DNA of 64,000 bases from Pseudomonadota bacterium (GCA_023403845.1 JAEYDL010000021.1:1-64000), one strand, 5' to 3'; counted from the first letter of the stretch, positions 18,934 through 28,292 are shown. Notes: generated by a model not told the origin, from the sequence alone. Made by a program: numbers and translations.

Positions 18934-19839
18934 ATGCTGCATATCCTGTACATGGCGCTTACGGCTCTGATCTGCACCCTTTCCCCCGGCCTTCTCCCCT
19001 CTCCCGAACAGGAGGCCCATGACCGGCTGCTCTTTCGAGAGGCGTTATACAGCGCCTACCCCGTGGAGATCGGCACATTCCAGATGTTCCCCTGCGCGCC
19101 TTTCGGGTCCCGCAAGCCTCTGCTCTCGCGAATCGCCGAAATCATAAACAGTCCCGAACCACGGACGAATGCGGAGCGCCGCCGCATCGCAGCAATCTAT
19201 CTGCATTTCTGGAAACATTTTCCGGGCATGCTCCAGACGGTCCGGCTGACTCCGGGAACCTATATACTGCCTGCTGTGGACAGAGCATGGCAACGAACGG
19301 TCGAAGAAACCCGCGCTGCGGACAAGGACGGCGATACTGGACGCGCTGCAATGCTGCGCAAGCAATTCATGGCGAACATTGATGAAAGCTTCGCCGATTG
19401 CCAGGAACCGTTTGAAGTCACGCCGCTCCATCTGGCTCTCGCCACGACGCCGCTGCTGCGGGTGGACGTCCATCTGAATTACGCCACTCTGCTGCGCTAT
19501 CTTCAGGCGGATCCTTTCGGCGTCGACGACAAGCAGCTCCTGGACCTGATTCTGCAGCTCGACGATGAATCACGCAAAAATTCTGACGATCTCGTGCAGT
19601 ATCCCACGCTCGCAGGCAACGGAAAAAGACCCTACGGCGACCGCAGATACTATTACTGGGATTTGGAGGATGCAGGAGTGGCCGGACTCAGGGCTCTTGG
19701 CGAAGAAGACCCGGACAATAAGCGGCGCGCCTTCAGTCCAGAACAGGAAGATGCGCTGGACAGGGCGCTGCGCGAATTGCCTCTGGTCATGCAGGCGCTT
19801 GCTCTATACGGCGTCTTTCCGGGTGAAGATAAAGAATGA
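18934..19839 (+). CDS. Hypothetical secreted or membrane-anchored protein
   Basis: A 301-residue protein that I do not recognise. The N terminus (MLHILYMALTALICTLSPG) is a short hydrophobic segment that could be a signal peptide or anchor. The rest is soluble and helical, with many Arg, Glu and Asp residues. A strong AGGAGG ribosome site fixes the start at 18934; the frame is open further upstream but without a ribosome site. It sits in the same direction as the DUF3467-like gene, and the two may be cotranscribed. No motif suggests catalysis. Confidence 0.6.
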   Translation: MLHILYMALTALICTLSPGLLPSPEQEAHDRLLFREALYSAYPVEIGTFQMFPCAPFGSRKPLLSRIAEIINSPEPRTNAERRRIAAIYLHFWKHFPGMLQTVRLTPGTYILPAVDRAWQRTVEETRAADKDGDTGRAAMLRKQFMANIDESFADCQEPFEVTPLHLALATTPLLRVDVHLNYATLLRYLQADPFGVDDKQLLDLILQLDDESRKNSDDLVQYPTLAGNGKRPYGDRRYYYWDLEDAGVAGLRALGEEDPDNKRRAFSPEQEDALDRALRELPLVMQALALYGVFPGEDKE

Positions 19840-19910
19840 CGAAAAAACCGAAAACTGAGGCCGTTTCCCTCAACAGACCGACCTTCCCGAAGGCAGGCGT
19901 GGAGAGCGCG

Positions 19911-20285
19911 TCAATCAGACGGAGCATCCAGAAGCCTGCTCTCCCCTTCCGTAATCTTTTGCAACTTTCTTCGGCGCGGTCGGGCTTCGGGAAGCACGGC
20001 CCAGGTCGCCCGCACCAGCTCCGCCAGCTCGTCGGCATCATCCAGATAGTCGATCCGGTAGTAGGATCTGCCGCCTTCATAGGGGACGGCTTCCTCAAGG
20101 AACCTGCCAAGCAGTTTTCTTCCCGGCTCTGTGGGCTTAAGGTAGAAACAGTCGTCGCAGATCAGGCCGATGACCTTGCCGTCGCAGTAGACGCCGTAAT
20201 CTCCGAACAGCTTGACGGCCTCAATCGTGCCGGCCCGTTCCAGCTGCGTACACACGAAATCCACAAATTCCCGGCTGGATGCCAT
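19911..20285 (-). CDS. TfoX N-terminal domain protein
   Basis: A 124-residue protein matching the TfoX/Sxy N-terminal domain: EFVDFVCTQLERAG, VKLFGDYGVYCDGKVIGLICDD with the typical (M/L)FGxYGxY turn, FYLKPTEPGR, and YRIDYLDDADELAELVR. The C-terminal TfoX domain is absent, as in many short family members that are not competence regulators. AAGGAG precedes ATG 20285. A basic C-terminal tail (RPRRRKLQK) could contact nucleic acid, but this is a guess. It lies 39 bases before the NlpC/P60 gene on the same strand. Confidence 0.8.
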   Translation of the reverse strand: MASSREFVDFVCTQLERAGTIEAVKLFGDYGVYCDGKVIGLICDDCFYLKPTEPGRKLLGRFLEEAVPYEGGRSYYRIDYLDDADELAELVRATWAVLPEARPRRRKLQKITEGESRLLDAPSD

Positions 20286-20324
20286 TCCAGTCTCCTTTTC
20301 CCGCAAGCCGGTCCCGAAACAACG

Positions 20325-20864
20325 CTAGCGGACCACTCTGCGGATCTTGATGAGTCTGCGCTTCCAGTACTCCTGACTGAGGTTGTCCTCACGGATCCTC
20401 TTGCCGGAGCTGGGGCTGTGCACAAAATTGCCCCGTCCAGTGTACAGCGCTGTATGCAGCCCAGTGCGTCCGCGTCTTGTTCGAAAAACAAGGATGTCTC
20501 CCGCGCGCATGGCACCGCGACCGACGCCGTACCCGGCATTGGCCTGATCCTCGGTAACCCGGGGCACATTGATGCCATGCTGCCTGTACGCCCACCAAAT
20601 GAGTCCAGAACAGTCAAAACCGCGCGGCGTCGTACCGCCGAGCCTATAGCGGACACCGATCTGTGAACGTGCCGTCTGGGCTACCTGCGCCCCTACGCTG
20701 GAGTCCCGGCCTCCTCCGGACGACCAGTCCGGCAGGCCGATAATCGTTGGACCGCAACCGGCCAGCAGCACAACACAGCACAAGACCAGCGCCCGCAACC
20801 AGACGCCGAACGTCCATCCGCACAGCGCGTCGGAATGGGGAAGATTCTCCGGAAGATTCGCCAT
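20325..20864 (-). CDS. NlpC/P60-family lipoprotein (cell-wall endopeptidase)
   Basis: A 179-residue protein with an N-terminal signal ending in the lipobox LLAGC and one NlpC/P60 domain. The catalytic Cys is in RGFDCSGLIWWAY, the His in GLHTALYTG, and a third polar residue in NFVHSPSSG. Such enzymes cut peptide cross-links in peptidoglycan from the outer-membrane side. ATG 20864 gives a long hydrophilic n-region of about 26 residues before the hydrophobic core; a TTG closer to the core could be the real start. No clear ribosome site decides it. Confidence 0.85.
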   Translation of the reverse strand: MANLPENLPHSDALCGWTFGVWLRALVLCCVVLLAGCGPTIIGLPDWSSGGGRDSSVGAQVAQTARSQIGVRYRLGGTTPRGFDCSGLIWWAYRQHGINVPRVTEDQANAGYGVGRGAMRAGDILVFRTRRGRTGLHTALYTGRGNFVHSPSSGKRIREDNLSQEYWKRRLIKIRRVVR

Positions 20865-21335
20865 ACCGCACTCTATACCATGGCCGGGTCGACTGCCAAG
20901 CACCAGCCTTCGCTCGCACCACCGAAAACCACGAAAAAAGGTTCCCACGCGGCAACGCCGCAATCGACGACTCCGGACCAGGCCGGCTTATGGACAGTCT
21001 GGGCCTTCAGGGGCCGTCTGCGCAAGGCTTCGACCGGACCGGAATCTCCTGCGGCGAAAGCCCTTCGGCCTGCAAAAAGCACGGAACCGCCGTTACGCAT
21101 GGAACACGCCGTCGTTCTTCCAGTACGGCCCCATGAAGGTCGTACTGCGACAGATAACTATGCGTGAGGTCCAAACAACGCAACCTCCGGCCCGGACATG
21201 AAGCTCCGGCGCGCCCGGCAGAGCCGTCTTGCCCGCGCTGCTCGATGTGACGACAAAAGCTCTGTCCGGCGGGGTTCGTCATGCGATGTCCGGGGCCGTC
21301 CCCCTCTTCCGGGCAGAACCGTCAGGGGATACTGT
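20865..21335. other. Intergenic region, no gene seen
   Basis: About 470 bases between the NlpC/P60 start and the mnmG stop. The reading frames here have no family resemblance or ribosome sites. I see no tRNA, no strong terminator and no repeat. Confidence 0.4.
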
Positions 21336-23228
21336 TCAGGCTCCACCCTTCCCGGTCGCTTGCGCGCCGGCTCCCCCGCGCTCAAGCTTCTTGAGGTGAA
21401 TTTCCAGACAGGCAAGCGCGGCGGGAGTTACCCCGGAGATGCGTCCCGCCTGTCCCAGCGTCCGGGGACGCACCGCCTCCAGCTTCTCCACAATTTCCCG
21501 CGACAGACCGGAAACAGATTCGTAATCAATCCCGGTCGGCAACAAAATCTCCTCCTGTCGCGCCGAACGCAGCACAAGTTCCTCTTGTCGCACAAGGTAG
21601 CCGGCATACTTGACGGTAGTCTCCGCCTCCGCCCGCACGTCTTCGGGAAAATCCGTCAGGCCGGGATGAAAACGCTCCAGCCTGTCCAGCGTGAACGCGG
21701 GACGACGCAGAATCTCTTCCAGCGTCAGCGCCTTGCCGGGAATGGCCTCTCCAAGCTCGGCAAAAATATCCCGTGCCACGGCATCAGGCGCCACGCGCAC
21801 GTCGCGCAGAATGCCGAGCAGCCGGGCAAGCTCCGACTGCTTGGTCTGAAAAACAGCCCACTGCGCATCGCCCACCAGTCCCAGTTCGCGCCCCAGCGGA
21901 GTCAGCCGCGCGTCGGCGTTGGCTTCGCGCAGCAACAGGCGGTATTCGGCCCGGGAAGTGAACATGCGATACGGTTCCCTCGTTCCCCGTGTGACCAAAT
22001 CGTCCACCAGCACGGCCATATAGGCCTTGTCGCGTCCGGGCAGAAACGCGGGCCGTCCGGTGAGCCGACAGCCGACGTTGATCCCGGCCCACAGCCCCTG
22101 CGCCGCGGCTTCCTCGTATCCGGAAGTGCCGTTGATCTGCCCCGCGAGCCACAGCCCCGGCAGCACCCTGGTCTCAAGGGTGGGTTCCAGCTGAACGGGG
22201 TCGGCGTAATCATATTCGATGGCGTAGCCGGGCCGCACCATACGGGCGTGTTCAAGTCCGGGAATTGTGGCGATCATGGCCAGCTGCACGTCCAGAGGCA
22301 AGCTTGTGGAAATGCCGTTGGCATAGCACTCCTGCCCGTTCAGCCCCTCAGGCTCAATGAACACATGATGTCGGTCCCGATCGGGGAAGCGGGCCACCTT
22401 GTCTTCCACGGAAGGGCAATAGCGCGCTCCCGTACCTTCGATGACCCCGGTGAACAGCGGGGAACGATCCATGCCCGCACGGATGGCGTCGTGCGTGGCC
22501 GTGTTGGTCCAGGTCACATAACAGGAAACCTGCGGCTGGCCGGGGCGTGGCCCATGAAAGCTGAAGGCCGGCGCAGGATCGTCTCCGGGCTGTTCCTCCA
22601 TACGGGAAAAGTCGATGGACGAACGCAGCAGGCGCGGCGTGGTTCCGGTCTTGAGCCTCCCGAGCTGCAGTCCGTGCGCGGCAAGCGAGGCGGACAGCCC
22701 CGAAGACGCCGCGTCGCCAAGGCGTCCCCCCGGAAAGTGCGTCAATCCTATATGAATGAGTCCCCGCAAAAAGGTACCCGTTGTCAGAATAACGTGCGGC
22801 GCCGCGAATTCCCGCCCGAGTTCGGTCCTGACCCCGGAGACCCGCCCCTTCTCGCTCAGCACCTCCGAAACCGTATCCTGCCAAATAGAAACACCGGATT
22901 CCGCAAACAGGGATGCCTTGACAGCGCTCATATAGGCATCCCGGTCAATCTGAGCGCGGGTCGCCCGCACAGCGGGTCCCTTGCTGGCGTTGAGCGTCCG
23001 GAACTGAATGCCTGCAGCGTCGGCCCACAGGCCCATCATGCCGCCAAGGGCATCGATTTCGCGCACCATATGCCCCTTGGCCAAACCGCCAATGGCCGGA
23101 TTGCAGGAAAGATGTCCGATACGGTCCACATTTCCCGTCACAAGCAGCACGCGCAGTCCCATGCGGGACAGCGCCATGGTCGCCTCACAGCCGGCGTGTC
23201 CGGCCCCCACTACAATGCAGTCAAACAT
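21336..23228 (-). CDS. mnmG: tRNA uridine-5-carboxymethylaminomethyl modification enzyme MnmG (GidA)
   Basis: A 630-residue FAD enzyme of normal length. With MnmE it makes cmnm5U34 in tRNAs that read two-codon boxes. The FAD-binding start [16 protein letters not shown] is at the chosen ATG 23228. Further landmarks are [51 protein letters not shown] and the [14 protein letters not shown] segment. The frame stays open 18 codons upstream, but homology puts the start here. No mnmE or rsmG is adjacent. Confidence 0.96.
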   Translation of the reverse strand: MFDCIVVGAGHAGCEATMALSRMGLRVLLVTGNVDRIGHLSCNPAIGGLAKGHMVREIDALGGMMGLWADAAGIQFRTLNASKGPAVRATRAQIDRDAYMSAVKASLFAESGVSIWQDTVSEVLSEKGRVSGVRTELGREFAAPHVILTTGTFLRGLIHIGLTHFPGGRLGDAASSGLSASLAAHGLQLGRLKTGTTPRLLRSSIDFSRMEEQPGDDPAPAFSFHGPRPGQPQVSCYVTWTNTATHDAIRAGMDRSPLFTGVIEGTGARYCPSVEDKVARFPDRDRHHVFIEPEGLNGQECYANGISTSLPLDVQLAMIATIPGLEHARMVRPGYAIEYDYADPVQLEPTLETRVLPGLWLAGQINGTSGYEEAAAQGLWAGINVGCRLTGRPAFLPGRDKAYMAVLVDDLVTRGTREPYRMFTSRAEYRLLLREANADARLTPLGRELGLVGDAQWAVFQTKQSELARLLGILRDVRVAPDAVARDIFAELGEAIPGKALTLEEILRRPAFTLDRLERFHPGLTDFPEDVRAEAETTVKYAGYLVRQEELVLRSARQEEILLPTGIDYESVSGLSREIVEKLEAVRPRTLGQAGRISGVTPAALACLEIHLKKLERGGAGAQATGKGGA

Positions 23229-23343
23229 AACAAGCCTACGAAAAGGTTGTCGCGCGGACGCCAATGTCCCCGCCGGATTCATTCGACGGACCCTAGCCTG
23301 AAGCCGCTCGGCTTGGCAAGCATGCGTCTTTTATTACGTCAAT

Positions 23344-23376
23344 TGTTGACAAAGATTTTCAACATCATTATTTAAT
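23344..23376 (+). promoter_or_regulatory. Promoter with inverted repeat upstream of the small-tail gene
   Basis: A consensus -35 TTGACA lies at 23346-23351, with a -10 of TATTTA (17-base spacer) or TTTAAT (19-base spacer). The inverted repeat TGTTGA-N9-TCAACA (23344-23364) covers the -35 and spacer, as an operator would. It reads toward the gene at 23536. Confidence 0.4.
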
Positions 23377-23535
23377 ACGCACGCCCACCCCGTCCGGGCA
23401 AGCCCGGCAGCAATTCAACCGCATGCGATGCCCCGCAGCCATTTTCGGGAACGGCATCCTCCATGCACAAACACAAGGGACTCGCAAAAGGAACCGGCCT
23501 CTCCGGCGTCCTCGCCGCTCCCGTAAGGAACAGCC

Positions 23536-23841
23536 ATGCTCAACCGTTTCGGCACGACTTCCGACATGGTCATTCAATCCGTGACGGAAAACGGCTCCAC
23601 ATACCTGCTGGCCATCGACGACAAGGGCCTGTACCTGACTACCCGGGACAGACTGGATCGCCAGCTCGCCGATCCAAACCGCTACGCCACGGCTCGTCAG
23701 GATGTGGCCGAACGGCTGACGGCGCTCGGCCTTGATCCTGTGCAATTGTTTGAACAGAACGGGCATCTGGTCAAGAAGGAAGTCAGCGACAAAAAAAAGG
23801 TCAACCCGCTCAAGGCTTCCAAGCGTGGCATGAAGGCCTGA
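23536..23841 (+). CDS. Small conserved protein with C-terminal KVNPLKASKR tail
   Basis: A 101-residue soluble protein that I do not recognise. Residues 10-80 look like a compact alpha/beta domain (IQSVTENGSTYLLAIDDKG, then an amphipathic helix). The C-terminal 20 residues are strongly basic and end KVNPLKASKRGMKA. The same KVNPLKASKR segment ends the unrelated PxxKW protein at 25230-25502. An AAGGA ribosome site precedes the ATG, and a terminator follows at 23857-23880. It appears monocistronic. The tail could be a nucleic-acid or ribosome contact or a recognition tag; this is inference. Confidence 0.7.
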   Translation: MLNRFGTTSDMVIQSVTENGSTYLLAIDDKGLYLTTRDRLDRQLADPNRYATARQDVAERLTALGLDPVQLFEQNGHLVKKEVSDKKKVNPLKASKRGMKA

Positions 23842-23856
23842 GTCGATATTCGAAAA

Positions 23857-23888
23857 GGGCGACGTCTCCGGACGCCGCCCCTTCTTTT
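23857..23888 (+). terminator. Intrinsic terminator, probably bidirectional
   Basis: GGGCG-A-CGTC pairs with GACG-C-CGCCC around TCCG (23857-23880) and is followed by CTTCTTTT. It ends the gene at 23536. On the other strand CCCTTTT follows, so it may also end the convergent M20 peptidase gene. Confidence 0.75.
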
Positions 23889-23914
23889 CCCGCGCCGGCG
23901 CTCTGCGTGCCGGT

Positions 23915-25141
23915 CTAATCGAACAGCATATGCGCAAAGACCTGGGCATCGCCCAGGGTCCGCGAAATGCGGCTGTATTCATTGGCCAGATGATATGTCG
24001 GCGTCACGGTGGACCACACGGCGGCGGGAATTCCCAGATGACGGAAACCAGCGGCGACGGTGCCGCCGCCGCTGCCCATGCAATGCGGCGTGACCTTGTA
24101 CACTTCCCGTATGCCGCGCATGAGCCTGCGCACCACTTCGCTGTCGGAAGGAGTCGCAGGAGCGGCGGGGGCGGACTGCACCACGGACACATCCACCGTC
24201 ACCCCGTGACGTTCGGCCACGGCTTCCATGATGTTCCGCGCCGACTCAAGCACTTCCTCATGATCAATGCCGGGCAGAATGCGGCAGTCGATATAAAACG
24301 TGTCCTTGCCGGGAAGCGAATTGATGTTGGGCACATTTTCCTCATGGCGCGAAGGAACGAACGTGCAGGTTGACGGCTCGAACAGCGGATCTTCCACAGA
24401 GTACAGCACGTCCAGATCTCTGACATGCAAAATCATGTCCGCTGCGGCGACCAGCGAATTCCGTCCATCCTGAGGTCTGGACGCATGGCACTGATGCCCG
24501 GTTACGGTGACCCTGAGCCAGAGAATGCCCTTTTCGGAAATCTCGATGGACCTGCTGTCCGGAACGCCGAAATCTGGAACCATGACGAAATCGTCGGAAC
24601 GGAACAGGTCCGGGCGAGCCTTGAGGACATGATTCGCGCCGTAGGCGTTGGCCGTTTCCTCATCAGAAACCAGCAGGATGCCGAGCGTCAGATCCGGAAC
24701 GACGCCCAAACGCTGCATTTCTCCGGCGACAAGCAGGGCGCAGGTGATGGCCTGCTGGTTGTCCTCGACGCCCCGGCCCCGAATGATGTCCCCATCCACG
24801 ACAACAGTCCAGGGATCGGTCTTCCACTGTGAGAGTTCCCCCGGAGGAACCACATCCATATGTCCCATGATCCACAGTGTCCGGGGTGATTTTCCCGGAA
24901 ATCTGGCGGCAATATTCGGTCGTACGCCGTCGGGAACGCGCGGATCAGGCGCATCGACATGCACGATGTCCTGGCAGCCCAGTTCACGCAGCACCCCTTC
25001 CAGATATCGGGCCTTGGGCATTTCGCCAGTCCCCCCGTTATCGGGACCGAGCGCAGGAATGGCCGTCATGCGCGTCTGGTACTCGATGACCTTGTCTCGC
25101 CGGAGTCCGATAGCCTCAATCAATTGCTGTACTGGCGTCAT
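23915..25141 (-). CDS. M20-family metallopeptidase / deacylase
   Basis: A 408-residue enzyme of the M20/M25/M40 family (ArgE/DapE/carboxypeptidase type). Metal-site motifs are visible: WIMGHMDVVPPG (first His and catalytic Asp), GRGVEDNQQA (bridging Asp), and SDEETANAYGA (Glu-Glu pair). The dimerisation domain follows, with GHQCHASRPQDGRNS. The family hydrolyses N-acyl amino acids or small peptides using two zinc ions; the exact substrate is not decided by sequence. ATG 25141 has GAGG at good distance. The gene lies 88 bases downstream of the PxxKW gene on the same strand, but a terminator at 25182-25212 separates them. Confidence 0.85.
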   Translation of the reverse strand: MTPVQQLIEAIGLRRDKVIEYQTRMTAIPALGPDNGGTGEMPKARYLEGVLRELGCQDIVHVDAPDPRVPDGVRPNIAARFPGKSPRTLWIMGHMDVVPPGELSQWKTDPWTVVVDGDIIRGRGVEDNQQAITCALLVAGEMQRLGVVPDLTLGILLVSDEETANAYGANHVLKARPDLFRSDDFVMVPDFGVPDSRSIEISEKGILWLRVTVTGHQCHASRPQDGRNSLVAAADMILHVRDLDVLYSVEDPLFEPSTCTFVPSRHEENVPNINSLPGKDTFYIDCRILPGIDHEEVLESARNIMEAVAERHGVTVDVSVVQSAPAAPATPSDSEVVRRLMRGIREVYKVTPHCMGSGGGTVAAGFRHLGIPAAVWSTVTPTYHLANEYSRISRTLGDAQVFAHMLFD

Positions 25142-25172
25142 GTCTGCACCTCGCAGGGAGTTTGACGACCCC

Positions 25173-25212
25173 AAAAGAAAAGGGGAAGGCATTTCTGCCT
25201 CCCCCCTTCCCC
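25173..25212 (-). terminator. Intrinsic terminator after PxxKW gene
   Basis: On the minus strand a G-rich stem containing a GAAA tetraloop between AGGCA and TGCCTTCCCC is followed by TTTTCTTTT (25173-25181). It lies 18 bases past the PxxKW stop. Confidence 0.75.
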
Positions 25213-25229
25213 AAAATACGAATACAGGC

Positions 25230-25502
25230 CTAACGTCCCTTGGCGGCGCGCTTGGACGCCTTCAACGGGTTGACCTTGACGGACTTGCTGGATTCCGCCT
25301 TGATATGGGTCGCAAAATTACAGCGCCCGTCAAACCATTTGCGGGCAGGGCTGGGATAGCTGCCGCAGAAATTTTCGCCATCAAAGCTGCGAATGCGATC
25401 ACAGCCTTCACACTTCTCCACGACGGGCTGCATCAGCATGCCCTTGAGTTCCACGCCCTGTTCGGTCTTGACGGCACCCACGAGGGTATTTTCATTGCCC
25501 AT
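25230..25502 (-). CDS. PxxKW-family cysteine-rich protein
   Basis: A 90-residue protein with CEGC (C31, C34), C46 and C61, a likely four-Cys metal site, and the motif P52-A-R-K55-W56 that names the family. The family is known from Desulfovibrio and relatives; its function is unknown. AGGAGG fixes the start at 25502. The C terminus reads KVNPLKASKRAAKGR (residues 76-90) and shares ten consecutive residues with the tail of the small protein at 23536. A terminator follows at 25173-25212. Confidence 0.88.
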   Translation of the reverse strand: MGNENTLVGAVKTEQGVELKGMLMQPVVEKCEGCDRIRSFDGENFCGSYPSPARKWFDGRCNFATHIKAESSKSVKVNPLKASKRAAKGR

Positions 25503-25667
25503 GACAAACCTCCTGCGCGCCTGAGCGCGATTTTTTATCAAGAAACGAATTCTTTTACCCATAAGGGACGAAATGTCAAGCGCAACCCTCCACCGACTCG
25601 GGAGTATTTGCCTTTTGCCGCACTTTTGCGCACACTGAAACGTCACCTTCATCCAACCGGAGTCCTC

Positions 25668-27389
25668 ATGTCCGTATCCCCGCTCGCCTATCGTTACGCG
25701 CATGTCGCCACCGAAGCGACCACCGGCTATTTTTCCTGTGAACCTCCGGATGATCTCGACCTTGAAGACGGTCTCGACCGGCTGCGTCTCTCTCCCAACG
25801 ATACGTTTCTGCACAGATATCTGCTTGGTCGGCTGCGCGAACGTCCTCTCTCCGAGAAAAAGACGCTGCTGCGGTCCAGCAATCCGGCATGGGCCGCTCT
25901 GGCGGCGGAAAGCCTGCTCCTGCATGAGTCAGCAGAATCCAGACACTCCGGAGAAGCCTCCGTTTCCTCAGGAGAGCTTGAACGGTTGCGCGACTACACA
26001 CCCCTGCCCTTTCTTGACCTGATTCTGCGGGAACGGATTTCCGGCGAGACTGGTCTGCGCGAAACCTGGAACGAATTGTTCCGGGCCAATCTGGAAGAGC
26101 ACCATCCGTTGCCGCATCCTGACGACATGGAGCTTCCTCTTCCACGGGACATAGAAAGAAAACTGGAGCAGGCTTCCGCGCAGGCTCCTTCCCTGAGCGA
26201 ACTGACGCAAGTTCTTCCACCCCCGAAACGCCGCTGGGAACGGCCACCCGCGCAGCACACTGCCGCCATGGCCCTGATGAACCTCGCCGGTTCCGGTGTT
26301 CTTGCCGGGCCGGAAATGCGGCACGAGGCGTCGCTGTCGCCCATCGGGCTGCTGCGCACCTGGAACGTAGACGTCCTGGTAGAACTCCCCGCCTTCTCCT
26401 ACACCCTGCAAGGGGAAGCCACCACCTGGGGACGCGGAACGAGTCTGGCCGCCGCACGGGCCTCCTATGCCATGGAAATGGTCGAACGTGCTTCGGCCTA
26501 TCTTTCCTGCACGCCGGAGGGCATTGCCGACCGGCTTCACCCGCTTCCTCTCATTCACGCCGGCTTCGCCGAACTGCTCGCCTCCGGCCATGCAGCCCTG
26601 CACCCGGATCAGCTTTCTCCAGCCGTTCCCTATCGGGGGCAGCCCCTCTGGTGGACCCGGGGGACGGACGCGGCGGGCAAAGCAATGCTGGTTCCCGTGC
26701 AGGCCGTGGGGCTTTTCTCCAATCTTGACGAACCGGAACTGTTTCTCTCCCCCGGCTCTACCGGCCTTGCTGCGGGAAATACACCGGAAGAAGCCCGCCT
26801 CTCAGCACTGCTCGAACTGTTCGAACGTGATGCAGAGTCGGTCATGCCCTGGAAGCGAGAACAGTGTTTCACCCTGGCCATCCCGGAATCACAATGGAAC
26901 GCGCCTCTTGCGGCTCTGCTGACAGACTACGCGCGACGGGGCATCCATGTCTGGTTCCGGGACATGACGACAGAATTCGGCGTCCCCTGTTTCCAGAGCT
27001 TCGTATCTCGTCCGGACGGCACGTCCGCCCGGGGGGCGGGAGCCGGTCTGTCTGCTGCCGGTGCGCTTCTGTCCGCACTGACCGAAGTCCCGTATCCCTA
27101 TCCCGGAGGTCCCGCCTCGGCCCCCGTTCCTGCCGGACTTCCACAAAAGGATCTGCGCGATGACCGGCTGTTTCCTGACTATCGCCGCGAATCGATCAGG
27201 GATGAACTGGCCCTGCTGGAACGCTTGCTGACCGCCCACGGACACAGCCCCGTGTATGTGGATCTGACGCGCGAGGATCTGGAACTTCCCGTGGTCCGCG
27301 CCATTGCTCCCGGACTCGCGTCCTCCGCGGACTTCGACCGGTTCGCGTCCCCTTCTCCCCGGCTGTTCCGCAATGCGCTGCGCGGGTGA
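25668..27389 (+). CDS. YcaO-family protein with long N-terminal region
   Basis: A 573-residue protein. The C-terminal part (about 230-573) is a YcaO domain: LAAARASYAMEMVERASAYLS and EEARLSALLELFERDAESVMPW carry the helix-borne Glu and Arg residues that bind ATP and Mg. YcaO enzymes phosphorylate amide backbones to make azolines, thioamides or amidines, usually with a partner or peptide substrate. No precursor peptide, TfuA or partner cyclase is visible nearby. The first 200 or so residues are helical and match no domain I recognise. CCGGAG lies before ATG 25668; the longer frame upstream is antisense to the M20 and PxxKW genes. Confidence 0.85.
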   Translation: MSVSPLAYRYAHVATEATTGYFSCEPPDDLDLEDGLDRLRLSPNDTFLHRYLLGRLRERPLSEKKTLLRSSNPAWAALAAESLLLHESAESRHSGEASVSSGELERLRDYTPLPFLDLILRERISGETGLRETWNELFRANLEEHHPLPHPDDMELPLPRDIERKLEQASAQAPSLSELTQVLPPPKRRWERPPAQHTAAMALMNLAGSGVLAGPEMRHEASLSPIGLLRTWNVDVLVELPAFSYTLQGEATTWGRGTSLAAARASYAMEMVERASAYLSCTPEGIADRLHPLPLIHAGFAELLASGHAALHPDQLSPAVPYRGQPLWWTRGTDAAGKAMLVPVQAVGLFSNLDEPELFLSPGSTGLAAGNTPEEARLSALLELFERDAESVMPWKREQCFTLAIPESQWNAPLAALLTDYARRGIHVWFRDMTTEFGVPCFQSFVSRPDGTSARGAGAGLSAAGALLSALTEVPYPYPGGPASAPVPAGLPQKDLRDDRLFPDYRRESIRDELALLERLLTAHGHSPVYVDLTREDLELPVVRAIAPGLASSADFDRFASPSPRLFRNALRG

Positions 27390-27505
27390 AACAGGAACGC
27401 GAAGGCCGACGAAACAAATCCCCTGATCCATCCCGATATATCCACGCATGAGGCACCGCTGCGATCGAATGCTTGCTGCGCTGCCGCCAGACAAGATCAT
27501 GACGC

Positions 27506-27526
27506 AAAAAGCCCCCGTAAGGGGGC
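27506..27526 (-). terminator. Intrinsic terminator of the pth end
   Basis: GCCCCC-GTAA-GGGGGC (27511-27526) is followed by TTTTT on the minus strand (27506-27510). It lies 40 bases beyond the pth stop. Confidence 0.85.
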
Positions 27527-27565
27527 TTTCCCTGCCGAGCCGCGAAGATCCCGTCCAGGGAGGGA

Positions 27566-28162
27566 TCATGCGATCCTGAAGCCGTTGGCCTTGCGGGTGG
27601 CCGCCTCCATGTCGCCGACAGCATACAGCCCGACGATCTCGATGGCGACGGGAACCAGCTTCAGAAAGGCCTCCCGATCCGCGGCGGGAATACGTCCCAG
27701 AACCCAGTTCACTGTATCCGCTCCGCCGTGCGGCGAGCGCCCGATTCCAAGACGCAGACGGTAAAAATCGGGGGTTCCGAGACGCTGCGTGATGGATTTC
27801 AGCCCATTATGCCCGGCATTGCCGCCGCCTTTCTTGAATTTCATGCGCCCCGGATCAATGTCCAGCTCATCATGTACGACAAGAATCCGCTCCGGCGGAA
27901 TCCGGTGCCATGCCGCAAGGGGCTGAACACATTCGCCGGAAAGGTTCATGAACGTCTGCGGCTGGACAAACAGCCACTGATCGCGCGTTCCCGGCAGCTC
28001 GCCCTTCCACAGCCGACAACGAAATCTGTCGCCCGACTGCGACGAAACATTGCGGGCCTCACGCAGCAATTCGTCAATGAACAGGAAACCCATATTATGT
28101 CGGGTCGATTCATATTCCTTGCCCGGGTTGCCCAGACCGACCACAAGACCGGCGACTGCCAT
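27566..28162 (-). CDS. pth: Peptidyl-tRNA hydrolase
   Basis: A 198-residue enzyme that frees tRNA from prematurely released peptidyl-tRNA. The sequence begins with VVGLGNPGKEYESTRHNMGF, where H22 is the catalytic His. Other landmarks are PQTFMNLSG, ILVVHDELDIDPG and GGGNAGHNGLKSI. ATG 28162 is supported by GGAG. It is the last gene of the leftward ispE-tRNA-prs-rplY-pth run. An intrinsic terminator stands both before it (28303-28324) and after it (27511-27526). Confidence 0.96.
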   Translation of the reverse strand: MAVAGLVVGLGNPGKEYESTRHNMGFLFIDELLREARNVSSQSGDRFRCRLWKGELPGTRDQWLFVQPQTFMNLSGECVQPLAAWHRIPPERILVVHDELDIDPGRMKFKKGGGNAGHNGLKSITQRLGTPDFYRLRLGIGRSPHGGADTVNWVLGRIPAADREAFLKLVPVAIEIVGLYAVGDMEAATRKANGFRIA

Positions 28163-28292
28163 ACTTCGCTCCGCAGGAGGTTGTCGATGAAACGATTCCC
28201 CGAAAGGAAAACCACTCCGAAAAACGGTCGCAGAACGTCCGGCCTGCAAGCCGGCGGGGCCGCAGGGCCGCCGCGACGAACCGTGCGACTCC

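Noticed and set aside
21198..23375. A 725-codon plus-strand open frame opposite mnmG
   Set aside because: It is the antisense of mnmG. Its composition (Arg, Gly, Pro, His, Gln) is that of a shadow frame and mnmG is certain.
24648..25667. Upstream in-frame extension of the YcaO gene
   Set aside because: It overlaps the M20 peptidase and PxxKW genes on the other strand and has no ribosome site; ATG 25668 has GGAG.
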